50,556 nt of DNA from Oscillospiraceae bacterium (GCA_017887695.1 JAGHHM010000001.1:1-50556), one strand, 5' to 3'; positions 34,661-44,295 are shown, counted from the first letter of the stretch. A program made the numbers and translations. The notes: generated by a model not told the origin, from the letters alone.

Positions 34661-35806
34661 CTAACGCATCAGGCACTGGGTCAGCTTATCTGCCAGCCCT
34701 TTCTTGCGGGTACTGTCCAGATGGCCGTAGATATTGGCTGTGGTCTGGATATCGCTGTGGCCCATCCACTCCTGTACGTCTTTGAGACTGCATCCCTGAT
34801 TCAGCAGTAAGCTTGCGCAGCTGTGGCGCAACTCATGAAAGCGGATAGGTGGTAGATTATTTTTGCGTAGCACTTTGAGAAAATGGTGAGTTACATAGTC
34901 CGGTTCAAAGGGAGTGCCGTCCGGCCACTTGAAAATATAATCATTTTCTTGGTAGTCCCTGCCCAACAAGCGTCGGTTTTCCTCCTCCGCTGTCTTTGCG
35001 GCCAGGAAAATGCTACGGGCATCCGGCGTCAGCGGGAAACTGCGGCGGCTGCTTTGCGTCTTGGTCTTGTCCTTCTCGATACGTGTCATCATTTTACAGA
35101 CAGTATGGCGGATCAACAGGATATCATTTTTAAAGTCTACGCTGTCCCATTTCAATCCAAGCACTTCACTTCGACGCAGACCATACAGTGCAGTAATCTT
35201 GACTAATGGCAGTAGGGGGTCACCCTCCATCACGTCAAACAGATGCTGAATCTGATCAGCGTTGTAAAATGCAGCCTCAAAGCGCTCATGGCGAGGCAGT
35301 TCCACATAGTCACAGGGATTGCTTGTCAAAAGGTTCTCCTTCACCGCCTCTGCCAGCGACTGGCGGATGATATTCCGATGATGGCGCATGGTCTTTGCTG
35401 ATAATCCACCCTTTCCGTCCAGACGGCCGCTCCGGGACTTTTCATCAAAATATGCCTGTAGTGCCTTAACGGTACACCCTTGCAGCGTAAGGCCGTTTGC
35501 GTCAAAGTATGGAAGGACTTGTTTTTCCGCTGTATTGAGATAGCCCAGGTAGGTTACCGCATCCACACGCCGCTCCACGCAGGAAAGCCAGTGCCGTATA
35601 CAGTCAGCCACCAGCATGTCTGGTTGAGGAAGGGATTCTTCCTCCCTCTCCTGCACCAGCTGCTCCCGAAGCATCTGTTCTGCCTTGCGTTTATTTCCCT
35701 TTTCCGGTAAGCCGGTTGAAATCCATCGTTGTTTCCTTTTTCCATTTTCCGTGCTGTTAAGCACCATGTAAAATTTCCCGCTTTTTACTTGCAGACTTCC
35801 TGTCAT
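34661..35806 (-). CDS. int: Tyrosine site-specific integrase
   Basis: 381 residues of the phage-integrase family. The N-terminal AP2-like/SAM-like arm and core-binding domains (about 1-170) precede a catalytic domain with the full tetrad: Arg in YGLRRSEVLGLKWD (about 211), HELRHSC (His 324, Arg 327), MGHSDIQTTANIYGH (His 350 and the nucleophile Tyr 360). The start follows AAAGGAG. The stop is 86 bases from the tRNA 3' end, the usual position of int beside attL. It is transcribed toward the tRNA behind the Xis-like gene. Confidence 0.95.
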   Translation of the reverse strand: MTGSLQVKSGKFYMVLNSTENGKRKQRWISTGLPEKGNKRKAEQMLREQLVQEREEESLPQPDMLVADCIRHWLSCVERRVDAVTYLGYLNTAEKQVLPYFDANGLTLQGCTVKALQAYFDEKSRSGRLDGKGGLSAKTMRHHRNIIRQSLAEAVKENLLTSNPCDYVELPRHERFEAAFYNADQIQHLFDVMEGDPLLPLVKITALYGLRRSEVLGLKWDSVDFKNDILLIRHTVCKMMTRIEKDKTKTQSSRRSFPLTPDARSIFLAAKTAEEENRRLLGRDYQENDYIFKWPDGTPFEPDYVTHHFLKVLRKNNLPPIRFHELRHSCASLLLNQGCSLKDVQEWMGHSDIQTTANIYGHLDSTRKKGLADKLTQCLMR

Positions 35807-35839
35807 GCCGTTCTCCTTTCTGACAGCAGCCTGCTGTTA

Positions 35840-36031
35840 TCATCGCATAACTGTGTTGCGAGCTGATGTAAGATAGTCCGCTACACATACTTTGGGAATG
35901 AGGATTCGTTTTCCCACCCGGATGCAGCCAATTTGCTTTTCCTTAACCAATCGATAGGCAGAGTTAAGGCCAATCCCCAGAATACATGCCACCTGTTTCA
36001 CCGTCAGCACATCGGGGTAATCCCGCAACAT
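35840..36031 (-). CDS. xis: Excisionase-like winged-helix DNA-binding protein
   Basis: 63 residues with an excisionase/MerR-type helix-turn-helix: LTVKQVACILGIGLNSAYRLVKEKQIGCIRVGKRILIPK. Such proteins bend attachment-site DNA and bias the integrase to excision. It starts at ATG 36031 with AAGGGGGTGG upstream and lies 33 bases ahead of int, so the two are probably co-transcribed. It overlaps the preceding small ORF by 28 bases. Confidence 0.85.
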   Translation of the reverse strand: MLRDYPDVLTVKQVACILGIGLNSAYRLVKEKQIGCIRVGKRILIPKVCVADYLTSARNTVMR

Positions 36032-36339
36032 ACGGCCACCCCCTTAAGACATAGGGAATTCACCTGTAGTCTGTTGTTTTCCAGTTCATTCAGGGCGTTG
36101 CAGAAATGCCGTGCATATTTCCGGTTCTGCCAACTGTACTTGCGGGTACTGCTCCTTTTAGGGAATAATGTCTTCCGTTCTTCCCGCTGGTGCCACAATA
36201 GTTTTTTTCGGCTTCCAACTGAAAATAAGTCGTGGCTTTCTTTCGATGTCAAAGTATTTGAAATAAACTTTTTTGCTTTGCAAGGGTTCTCTCCATTGCG
36301 AAAAATGCGCTTTCTATTATTGCGCCTCTTCTCATTCAT
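36004..36339 (-). CDS. Small basic hypothetical protein upstream of xis
   Basis: 111 residues, very basic (opens MNEKRRNNRKRIFRNGE; runs of Lys/Arg throughout), with no family I recognise. The start at 36339 has AAAGGAGCATCGAT upstream, which is better supported than the 14-residue longer ORF-track version. It overlaps xis by 28 bases and would be the first gene of a three-gene recombination operon. The strong RBS and position argue that it is real, perhaps a DNA-binding accessory protein; function unknown. Confidence 0.5.
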   Translation of the reverse strand: MNEKRRNNRKRIFRNGENPCKAKKFISNTLTSKESHDLFSVGSRKKLLWHQREERKTLFPKRSSTRKYSWQNRKYARHFCNALNELENNRLQVNSLCLKGVAVCCGITPMC

Positions 36340-36371
36340 ATCGATGCTCCTTTCGTTTTCGCATGGAAAAA

Positions 36372-36410
36372 GCCTCAACACCGATAATTATAATATATCA
36401 TAGTTGAGGC
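36372..36410. promoter_or_regulatory. Inverted repeat around the -10 of the xis-int operon
   Basis: GCCTCAAC and GTTGAGGC (8 bp) are separated by 23 AT-rich bases containing TATAAT on the minus strand. The arrangement fits a repressor operator over the promoter. On the plus strand the same stem is followed by TATTTTTCT and could act as a terminator. Confidence 0.4.
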
Positions 36411-36843
36411 TATTTTTCTATAAAAAACTGCGTATTCAGCCTAATATTTCATTATATTTTGTCGGTTACTGTATTCAAATCAAATTGCCCCTCTCTGCCG
36501 ATCAAGAATTCAACAGGAAGATTTGTCGGATCATTTGAACCCGGTGCCTGCAGCGAACAGGTCCACAGATATTCCATCTCTCCGCATTCTGATGCCGAGC
36601 CGGCCGATGCAGTGACGCGTCCAAGCCGGGCGTACCATTATACCCAGCCGAATCTTCGCGTTATGCGGGCGCCACCCGCATATAAGTGCTCATGATCTGT
36701 ACGCCAAACAGATGGATAGCCGCTCCTCGGTCAGGGGATGTACCGGGTTTTTTTATGGAATTGTCAAGCTGCTCTGAAGCGGGATGCCTTCGTAATATAA
36801 GTACACAATAAATCCTCGCAATCTAATGCAATAAAAATCATAA
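36411..36843. other. Gene-poor spacer with possible coding remnant
   Basis: 433 bases without a supported gene. A minus-strand open stretch ending at about 36450 (frame containing EMEYLWTCSLQAPGSNDPT) has a protein-like composition and higher GC than the surroundings, but it hits stops upstream and has no start with an RBS. It may be the 3' remnant of a decayed gene. The plus ORF 36459-36695 is its shadow. Confidence 0.35.
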
Positions 36844-36878
36844 AAATACGCTGCCCTAAATTTCAGGGCAGCGTATTT
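36844..36878. terminator. Hairpin AAATACGCTGCCCT/AGGGCAGCGTATTT
   Basis: A 14-bp perfect stem with a 7-base loop and A/T-rich ends on both sides, so it can terminate in both directions. It sits immediately before the IS200/IS605-like element. Confidence 0.6.
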
Positions 36879-36889
36879 CATTGAGTAGG

Positions 36890-37132
36890 GAAACCACCGG
36901 CTCTGCCGGTGGAGGTGCCCCGGGAAAAAGCTTTTGCTTTAAGCGTCGAGCGAAGCGAGCTGCTAACAGCAAGCTATCAGGGATGAAAGGCCACCGTAAG
37001 AACAGCGATTGCCCGTTTACGGGCTGTGGGGCAAGTGATGCGAGCAAAATAAAATCCAGTGCGTCTTGAGACGCATGCCGGTAATAGGCCCTTATAGGAC
37101 CAACTCAAGCCACCGGCTTAGCCGGTGGTTAT
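36890..37132. mobile_element. Non-autonomous IS200/IS605-like element with structured interior
   Basis: Two near-identical hairpins, CCACCGGC-tct-GCCGGTGG (36894-36912) and CCACCGGC-tta-GCCGGTGG (37110-37128), are in the same orientation 216 bases apart. Subterminal imperfect palindromes of this kind at both ends are the recognition sites of the single-strand transposase TnpA of IS200/IS605. There is no tnpA or tnpB. The interior is rich in short stems (TTGCCCG...CGGGC, GTGCGTC-ttg-AGACGCAT) and resembles the 3' region of tnpB/iscB elements that encodes guide (omega) RNA. Exact ends are uncertain. Confidence 0.5.
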
Positions 37133-37436
37133 GACTATATTCGCAGCCACATATTTTTCACAAAAATAAAGCTGTCCCTTTTCTCTTTAAATTAAACATA
37201 TAGATAAATGGATGCTATGCCATAATCTTTCTTCATGCAGATCTGTCGCTTCTTTTTTCATCGGGTCATCGATACATTATTGCAAAACATATGTCATGGT
37301 ATTCATCTAAAATTGACCGACATGAGAGGAGGATATGTCAACTTATTTTATAGCGAACAAGCTTGTTACGCATTATTACCTGAGTTTGCAAAGTCCATGA
37401 AGAAATCAAAATACAACAAGAAATCGTGAGGGAAAT

Positions 37437-40400
37437 ATGAAGAAGAGAGATAGAATCACAAGTTTCCTGCTCGTATTTATTCTGACTATTCAACTTATTC
37501 CGGCTCAAGCGCTTGCTTTTTCTACCAATTTTGCCACCTCATTCACTGACTATGGCCCATATGAATTTAGTATTCCCAGTGAAGAAGAAAGCCAGTATCA
37601 AAATTCTACAGATCGCTATTATGACCTCGTTTATACACCTGAAGGTGATCTGAGTACTGATTTCCCAGAAACTGATTCTGGAGATAACACATATAATTCT
37701 GAGCTAAAAGATCCAACATCTCTAGTTCCAACGGAAGCAGATCATCATTTCATAGAAATAGTAAAGGTATATTCCAGTTTTCTGGAGCTGACCCCTTCCG
37801 ATCAAGAATTTTTATGCAGCTACACTGGCATAGCATCTGAAATGCTTGCTACGTTATCAGTGTCAGGTGTATCCATCTCTGACGCATTAGGTTACGCATC
37901 ACTTTCGTTATCTATTGAACTTCCTATAGAAGAAATTATTGCCGTATCACCAACACTGGATGAGATTAATTCTATAGCAATTCAAGCTAAACTCTATAAT
38001 TCTTATTTGGATTCAGAAATTTCGGAGCCAACTGTAGATTTAGAGTTGAAAAAATTCCTGCTTCAGGGCTATTCTTTTGAACAGATTAATAATGCATTTA
38101 CGATTAATCAAAAATACAATATTGCTATCAGTGACTTATTGGAAGGTATCTTGCAGGGCGAATCTATGCCTGTGGGCAACAACATACTGACGGAAAATGA
38201 ATTATCAGAACTGTCTGACTTAGCTCAGGAAGCTGGGATTTCTGAATCTGCAATTATAAATTACACGGATCAGAATCAGGAGCAATATTCTGACATAAAA
38301 TCCACCTTGCAGTCTATCAATACATCTCCCGTTGCTGCTGGTTATGAAAATGAAGCCAGCGACAGCTGGTCTTCACAATCTGACAGCTCAATTGGCTCTG
38401 CAAGTCCTAATGCCACTGATGATGTCGTCGTTACCCCAATGGAAACGCAGTACTTAGGCGCCCCCTATACCTATAGCGCTAGCGACAACGAAAAAGTCTC
38501 TCTAAATACCGGCGCTCTGATTGAAGAAGCGATTGATTACATTCTTCCCGGCATAAATGGTTTGGATCTCGTTATTGGAAGACGATATAATTCTCAGGAA
38601 GCAAATAACGTTACACCAGTCTCCATGTATGGCTCTCTCCCAGTTTACCAATACTATGTCAACTATGGGGCTGAGGCATCTTACTATGTTCCCGGCATTG
38701 CTTCTGGGGCTTGGGATTATTATGATGAGCATTATGTTGCCGGCCCATTTGCCACATTAATGGATGCGCAAAATTTCTGCGCAACACTGCCTTCAGGGCG
38801 GCGTGTAATACCCAATTTTGAAGATGGAGCAGATCTGATATTTGATTACTATGCAAATATCGTCCCTGTTCTCATCGGATACAACTATATTACAACCTCT
38901 GGTACCCAGCCAAACAATTACTTAAAGAGCATGTATGGCCTTGGCAATGGATGGAGCTTCATGTTCTCTTCTATTGAGATGACTGGCAGCAGTCCGCTGC
39001 TACATCTCTCTGACGGCAGAACCTACGAAATTGCCTTCGGATCAACTATTTCTAATTTGAAGGACTATCTTCTGTCTGACCTCCGAATCGTACAAGAACC
39101 TAATGCTTATTTTAATGGACAAGAATATTCTTTATATACCCTTTACTATGCCGATGGTACTCGAGAGTATTTTTCCGGCTTTGGAAAACTGCTTGCTAAA
39201 GCGGACCGCTACAACAATACAATTAAATTCAGCCACAGCATACTTAACGGTTTTCCTTATATCACAATAACTGATACATTGAATAGGGTTACTACAATCT
39301 CTGGTTCTCCCATTCTTAATGGTCATATCATGACAGTAACCCTACCAGATTCCAGAACGATGACTTACACAGTTAATTATCTGGGGAACAGTTGTGATCT
39401 GCTGGGTATTCATACAAACACCAGCAACCAAAATACATACTATTCATACTCTGTCAACACTGCAGGCTTTGATGCAAACAGCAAAGGTATTTCTGCAGCA
39501 TCCTACCAATTTGCTAATTTGACGGCTATCCAACATCCTACCGGAGCACTAACCCAATTCAACTATTCTTCCAAAGTACGTAATCTCGGAGTCAGTGGCG
39601 CAACTCAAGTATTTGTCCTATCTAACCGTTTCGACCGTACAATTACCGATAGTTCTCCGAAAAATGTCACTAATTATTCGTACTTCTCTGATTGTTCCGG
39701 GTACCCCAACTATACGGATGGAAACAACTTACCCACAATATTCACATACAGCACAACGGTAATAAATCCTAGCACGGGTCTTGCCGAAGGAACCACATTT
39801 AACTACAAACACCGTCCTATTGCCATTTCCTACAGTAATATATCATCCAATGCACTTCTACGGCAAACCGTCTATAATTATGATATAGCTACATGGCTGC
39901 CAACATCTTGTTACGATAATTGGTATGGCACAAACCCACAACAGCCACCGTATCAAATTATTACCAGCATGACATACGATCAGTATGGAAATGTGACCGC
40001 TGAATGGTCGCCTTTGGCGGAAGGCTCTACGATTGACACAGAGTACAAAACAACTTATACATACGGTGGTCCATATCAGCTTCTATTATCAAAAACGTAT
40101 AAAACAAATCTCAACACTACCGTAGAAGAGAGGAATACCCTCACTGAAGATGGTCGATCTATTGCGCGTACAGAAGTATATGAAAACAATGTGCTTAAAA
40201 GCCGCACAGACTTTACCTATGATAGTTCTGGTAATGTAACAAGCCAGAGAAATTATAAGGACGGTTTTACCGACTTTTATTTGACTGAGTACACCTACGA
40301 GAGCGGGTATCTATCCTCGGAGTCACGTTATGATGTACTTGATCCTGATGGCGCTGCCGCGCTTCCCACTCCTGGACAGGCAGCTGGAGTAATTCGCCGA

Positions 40401-43400
40401 ACATATACTTATGACCGTATGGGTAGATTGTTCCAGTCAACTGATGCCAACGGCGGAACTACTACATATTACTACGATAACCTGGATAATGTCTCTTTAA
40501 TCCTTAATCCTGACAACACATCCATATCCTATACTCGTGATTACTTCGCAAACACTGTAACTGTCCGTGATGAAGATGGCGCGAATATCAAGTACACGTA
40601 TACACCGTTAGGTCTGGAATATCAGACCATCGATGTGCAGAGTGGAGCTATATTGTCCCAGAACAACTATGACAGTGCATCCCGCCTGATTCAAAAATTT
40701 GACTACACCTATGGATCATCAGCACTGTATTCCTACGATGTTTGGGGAAGGTGCCTTAGCGAAAGTATTGGTACATTAAACGGGGAAATCCTATCTCAAA
40801 AACTGTACAACTACACAGATGCACCCGCAGACCAACTTTACCAGATAAAAACCGAGACAATCCTCGGTGATACTATGGCACCTTCTATCATCACTAACTA
40901 TTACACCAACAAAATTGGCCATCCTGTGAAGACAGGGAAAATGCTCAATGGTACTGAGTATTTTGAAAACTACACCACCGATTATAGGGGTAATGTAGTT
41001 ATCACTCAATCTGCACAGGCAGCAGCTCAAGGCTTAGGTTTTAGTGAAAAGAATGAATATGACTATGCAGGCCGCGTAATAAAAACATACAATGCGGACA
41101 ACCAGAGCACCTCTAATACCTACAATGCTTTGGGGCAGCTTATCCAATCAACAGATTACTCAGGGACCCCAACCATCTATTCTTATGATGCCCTGGGCCG
41201 GATGCTGACACAGACACTCAAGATAGATGCCTCCAATAGTGCGGTAACTAAATACTACTATGATGCAGCAGGAAACATTATCCGTCAACTGACACCTAGC
41301 CAAAGTCTGGGATCTGGTGCAATATGGAATAGGATCGATTACACTTACGATTCGCGAAACAGGCTAGAAACAGCGTCCCTCTACGATGGTAATTCTATTG
41401 CCACCGCTTCTCGCTATACTTATAGTGGCACCGGCAATCCTTTGACCATGACCACAGGGCTCTCCTCCCCCACTGCCTCCGGTGGCAGCACCACAACCTA
41501 TACCTATGATCATTTTGGAAATGTCCTATCGGAAACCGATGCCACTGGTGCAGCCGAAACATATAGCTATAGCATAACTGGATGCCTAATCAGCAAAACC
41601 AATCGAAATGGAATAACAGAACGTTATTCGTACGATGCATTAGGACGCCTAATCGGTTATAACACAGGTGTCGAAATCTTTGCAAACATCTATTCCAAAA
41701 CTGGCGCTCTGATTGGCGAGCTTTCAGGAAAAATCCTCTCCACCACTATTCCCGTTCTGCAGCGTACCGAGTACAGCTATGATTCATGGGGACGTTTGGC
41801 GCAAGTTGTTTATAGTGATTTTGGAGCAGAAGGAACTACTAATGTCACAGCAGCCACTCCTCAAATCTCCTACACCACACAGTATACCCACGATCTGGCC
41901 GGAAATCGTACAAACATGACTGTACAGATGGGAGATGTGCAGGTCCAGAACGTTACCTACACTTACGACACACTCAATCGGCTCTCCACTGTAACCGAGG
42001 ACGGTGCACTCAAAGCTACCTATACATACGATACCAACGGCAACCGGGCCAGCTTGACCTACGCTAACGGTGTTTCTGAGACATATAGCTACAACCTGGC
42101 CAATTGGGTCACCGGCCTCACCAACAAATTAGGGAGCACTACGCTTTCCTCTTATAGTTACACTTATTTCGCCAGTGGAAACCAGAAAACCAAGACTGAT
42201 CATACCGGTAAAACCACCACTTACACCTATGATGGGCTTGGCCGCCTGACTGCTGAAAGTAGCGGAGAGCTCTCCGTATCCTATGTATATGATGCAAACA
42301 GTAACCGTACACAAATGTCGGTAAGTGGTCCTGAGAGCAGCATTATTGCGTACTCCTATGATGCAGCTAACCGGTTGGTCAGCGAAACAACGACCCGTGA
42401 CGATGCCATTGTAAAGTCCATTTCTTATTCCTATGACGACAACGGCAATCTACTGTCCAAGGCAACAACTGGAGCAGACAATATTGTCAACACGGATACT
42501 TTCCAGTATAATACGATTGACCAGTTGATTTCCCACACGTCGGACAGTGTTACCACCTCCTACACCTATAATGCGCAGGGCATCCGAACCAGCAAAACTA
42601 CCGGCGCTCTTACCAGTTACTATGTTCTGGACGAGGAAAATGTGGTAGGCGAGGTCCAAAATGGAGCTGTTACCGCCAGCTATCTGCGGGGCGTCAACCC
42701 GATCCTCATGGATATTGCCGGTTCTGAAAGCTACTATCTCTACAACGCTCATAGCGATGTGGTGCAGCTTACCAGCGCCGCAGGTGCTGTCAGCCGTTCC
42801 TACGACTACGATGCCTTCGGCAATGAACTGGATCCCGACACCGCAGATATCAACCCCTTCCGCTACTGCGGCGAATACCGAGATACTGAATCCGGCGCCT
42901 ACTATCTCCGGGCCAGGTATTATGATCCCAGCATTGGACGCTTTACCCAGGAAGATACGTATTGGAACATCGCCAATATGATCTACGGAACCAGCCCTCA
43001 AAAAATCAACCAGCAAAAGGATTATCTTGGCCTTACAAATTATACCTATGCACCCGAGATATCCGCTATCCTACAAAGTGGTAATCTTTATGTCTATGCT
43101 ATCAATAACCCAGTGTTATACCACGACACCTCCGGTAATATAGTTCAATTTGTTATTTTAGGTACCGCCATATCAGCAGAGTCTATTATTGCCGCCGCAG
43201 GTGCAGCAGCACTGAGTGGTATATTAATTTTTTCCGACTTTCGCGACAAACTAGCCAATCTACTTAAGTATGCATATGATTCTACCGAAGATGCCATAGA
43301 AGACATACTTGCCGCATTTTCTAATATTGCTGCTGCATCACCCACGCCCGACCCTAACGGCAACGATAACGACAGATCATCAGATACCAAAAGCATAAAA

Positions 43401-43598
43401 AAAATCAAAAGTAACAAAGAAGCTAATAAAATCGCCAAACAATTTGGCTATGATAATGCTGAGCAGCTAAAGCAAGATTATGTAAACAGAAGTGGATCTC
43501 ACTTTAACATGTTTTATAATACAAAAACTGGAGAAGTTATCTTGCAGTCAATAGGAAATAGCAAATTAAATATTCCTACAGGTCTGTTTTTATGGTAG
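37437..43598 (+). CDS. Secreted RHS/YD-repeat polymorphic toxin (WapA-like)
   Basis: 2,053 residues. A Sec signal peptide is clear (MKKRDRITSFLLVFILTIQLIPAQALAF). Residues about 30-330 are unique. A conserved RHS entry segment follows (YTYSASDNEKVSLNTGALIEEAIDY, then LVIGRRYNSQE), then some 1,300 residues of YD repeats such as YTYDRMGRL, YSYDALGRL and YTYDGLGRL, forming a beta cocoon. The RHS-associated core is at about 1806-1843 (NPFRYCGEYRD...YYLRARYYDPSIGRFTQED) and ends NPVLYHDTSGN near 1893. The roughly 160-residue variable C-terminus has a hydrophobic stretch (FVILGTAISAESIIAAAGAA) and a final ~70-residue domain (KSIKKIKSNKEANKIAKQFGY ... TGEVILQS ... IPTG) that looks like a small nuclease-type toxin; its family is not certain. 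RBS GAGGGAAAT. The 37129-37436 gap holds nothing I can support. Confidence 0.93.
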   Translation: MKKRDRITSFLLVFILTIQLIPAQALAFSTNFATSFTDYGPYEFSIPSEEESQYQNSTDRYYDLVYTPEGDLSTDFPETDSGDNTYNSELKDPTSLVPTEADHHFIEIVKVYSSFLELTPSDQEFLCSYTGIASEMLATLSVSGVSISDALGYASLSLSIELPIEEIIAVSPTLDEINSIAIQAKLYNSYLDSEISEPTVDLELKKFLLQGYSFEQINNAFTINQKYNIAISDLLEGILQGESMPVGNNILTENELSELSDLAQEAGISESAIINYTDQNQEQYSDIKSTLQSINTSPVAAGYENEASDSWSSQSDSSIGSASPNATDDVVVTPMETQYLGAPYTYSASDNEKVSLNTGALIEEAIDYILPGINGLDLVIGRRYNSQEANNVTPVSMYGSLPVYQYYVNYGAEASYYVPGIASGAWDYYDEHYVAGPFATLMDAQNFCATLPSGRRVIPNFEDGADLIFDYYANIVPVLIGYNYITTSGTQPNNYLKSMYGLGNGWSFMFSSIEMTGSSPLLHLSDGRTYEIAFGSTISNLKDYLLSDLRIVQEPNAYFNGQEYSLYTLYYADGTREYFSGFGKLLAKADRYNNTIKFSHSILNGFPYITITDTLNRVTTISGSPILNGHIMTVTLPDSRTMTYTVNYLGNSCDLLGIHTNTSNQNTYYSYSVNTAGFDANSKGISAASYQFANLTAIQHPTGALTQFNYSSKVRNLGVSGATQVFVLSNRFDRTITDSSPKNVTNYSYFSDCSGYPNYTDGNNLPTIFTYSTTVINPSTGLAEGTTFNYKHRPIAISYSNISSNALLRQTVYNYDIATWLPTSCYDNWYGTNPQQPPYQIITSMTYDQYGNVTAEWSPLAEGSTIDTEYKTTYTYGGPYQLLLSKTYKTNLNTTVEERNTLTEDGRSIARTEVYENNVLKSRTDFTYDSSGNVTSQRNYKDGFTDFYLTEYTYESGYLSSESRYDVLDPDGAAALPTPGQAAGVIRRTYTYDRMGRLFQSTDANGGTTTYYYDNLDNVSLILNPDNTSISYTRDYFANTVTVRDEDGANIKYTYTPLGLEYQTIDVQSGAILSQNNYDSASRLIQKFDYTYGSSALYSYDVWGRCLSESIGTLNGEILSQKLYNYTDAPADQLYQIKTETILGDTMAPSIITNYYTNKIGHPVKTGKMLNGTEYFENYTTDYRGNVVITQSAQAAAQGLGFSEKNEYDYAGRVIKTYNADNQSTSNTYNALGQLIQSTDYSGTPTIYSYDALGRMLTQTLKIDASNSAVTKYYYDAAGNIIRQLTPSQSLGSGAIWNRIDYTYDSRNRLETASLYDGNSIATASRYTYSGTGNPLTMTTGLSSPTASGGSTTTYTYDHFGNVLSETDATGAAETYSYSITGCLISKTNRNGITERYSYDALGRLIGYNTGVEIFANIYSKTGALIGELSGKILSTTIPVLQRTEYSYDSWGRLAQVVYSDFGAEGTTNVTAATPQISYTTQYTHDLAGNRTNMTVQMGDVQVQNVTYTYDTLNRLSTVTEDGALKATYTYDTNGNRASLTYANGVSETYSYNLANWVTGLTNKLGSTTLSSYSYTYFASGNQKTKTDHTGKTTTYTYDGLGRLTAESSGELSVSYVYDANSNRTQMSVSGPESSIIAYSYDAANRLVSETTTRDDAIVKSISYSYDDNGNLLSKATTGADNIVNTDTFQYNTIDQLISHTSDSVTTSYTYNAQGIRTSKTTGALTSYYVLDEENVVGEVQNGAVTASYLRGVNPILMDIAGSESYYLYNAHSDVVQLTSAAGAVSRSYDYDAFGNELDPDTADINPFRYCGEYRDTESGAYYLRARYYDPSIGRFTQEDTYWNIANMIYGTSPQKINQQKDYLGLTNYTYAPEISAILQSGNLYVYAINNPVLYHDTSGNIVQFVILGTAISAESIIAAAGAAALSGILIFSDFRDKLANLLKYAYDSTEDAIEDILAAFSNIAAASPTPDPNGNDNDRSSDTKSIKKIKSNKEANKIAKQFGYDNAEQLKQDYVNRSGSHFNMFYNTKTGEVILQSIGNSKLNIPTGLFLW

Positions 43599-44008
43599 GT
43601 GTGGAAATGGAAATAATAAAAACTTGTTTTACCATCAGTGCCCCTGATCTTTCTTTTAGTGATATTACGAATTCTCTTGGAATTTCTCCCACAAATATTC
43701 GAAAGAAAAAAGACTGGCCACAACCATCCATCATTGCTGGTATTGCAGAAGATGCATGGACATTGTCAATGGAAAACGAACAGTTCAGTTGTGTCTCGCA
43801 ATCTATACAAAAACTTTGTCAGCTTCTGTTACCAAAGGCACCTATCGTACGCCGTCTATGTGACCGCTATCACGCCACAACACATATCGAAATTATTATT
43901 CATACCGAGGAAAATTCTTTACCCGAAATGGTTTTGCCTGCAGAACAAATTTCTTTTTTGTCTGAACTTCATGCAGAACTTGGATTTGATATCTATTTTG
44001 ACCTTTAG
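43592..44008 (+). CDS. DUF4279-like probable immunity protein
   Basis: 138 residues (133 if the second ATG at 43607 is used, which has GGTAGGTG upstream). It resembles DUF4279: ITNSLGISPTNIRKKKDW at the N-terminus, a middle L..L...L helix and a C-terminal acidic beta end (LGFDIYFDL). The ATG overlaps the last codons of the RHS gene by seven bases, the position of the cognate immunity gene in polymorphic toxin loci. It is expected to stay in the cytoplasm and neutralise the RHS C-terminal toxin. Family assignment is moderate; the role is from context. Confidence 0.65.
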   Translation: MVGVEMEIIKTCFTISAPDLSFSDITNSLGISPTNIRKKKDWPQPSIIAGIAEDAWTLSMENEQFSCVSQSIQKLCQLLLPKAPIVRRLCDRYHATTHIEIIIHTEENSLPEMVLPAEQISFLSELHAELGFDIYFDL

Positions 44009-44031
44009 ATTATTTTTTATGATGTGGTAAA

Positions 44032-44125
44032 GAAGGGCTATCCACTGATCTTGAGACATCTGGCCTATTGTCCAATGGTGTTGTCGGCAACAATCCCTAT
44101 CTCGATCTGCTCCCAGGCTGGGATG
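44032..44125 (+). pseudogene. 3' remnant of a third orphan immunity gene
   Basis: The reading frame here ends ...GLLSNGVVGNNPYLDLLPGWDD. It aligns with the C-terminal tails of the two intact 292-294-residue proteins (VLLTDGVIGTNPYLDSPPGLG). It is followed, as they are, by TTCTCGTTCTCTGCAC and the GCCGCCGCCGG terminator. Everything upstream is replaced by the DUF4279-like gene, so this is the scar of a displaced module. Confidence 0.65.
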
Positions 44126-44150
44126 ATCGATTTTCTCGTTCTCTGCACAG

Positions 44151-44180
44151 CCGCCGCCGGTTTATCCCGGCGGCGGTTTT
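44151..44180 (+). terminator. Module-end terminator, copy 1
   Basis: CCGCCGCCGG-tttatc-CCGGCGGCGG followed by TTTT. The same hairpin ends both downstream modules. Confidence 0.85.
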
Positions 44181-44220
44181 ACCTAACTTTAATTTTAGGT
44201 AACATCCAGCTAGGAAAATA

Positions 44221-44249
44221 TTGCACTCTAAAAATCCATTCGGTAAAAT
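44221..44249 (+). promoter_or_regulatory. Conserved module promoter, copy 1
   Basis: TTGCAC, 17 bases, TAAAAT, just upstream of the orphan toxin. It is repeated unchanged at 45711-45739. Confidence 0.6.
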
Positions 44250-44295
44250 GGAGTAAATTGTCTCACCGTGCGCTCAGTAGTAATCACTTTGCGAC

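Noticed and set aside
36459-36695. 78-residue plus ORF
   Set aside because: No RBS and unusual composition; probably a shadow of a decayed minus-strand frame.
36890-37132. Group II intron
   Set aside because: No reverse transcriptase ORF and no recognisable domain V; the paired terminal hairpins fit IS200/IS605 ends better.
37235-37429. 64-residue ORF before the RHS gene, with an inner 21-codon ORF at 37335
   Set aside because: The long ORF lacks an RBS; for the inner ATG the AGGAGG is only two bases away, too close for good initiation. Leader function cannot be excluded but is not supported.
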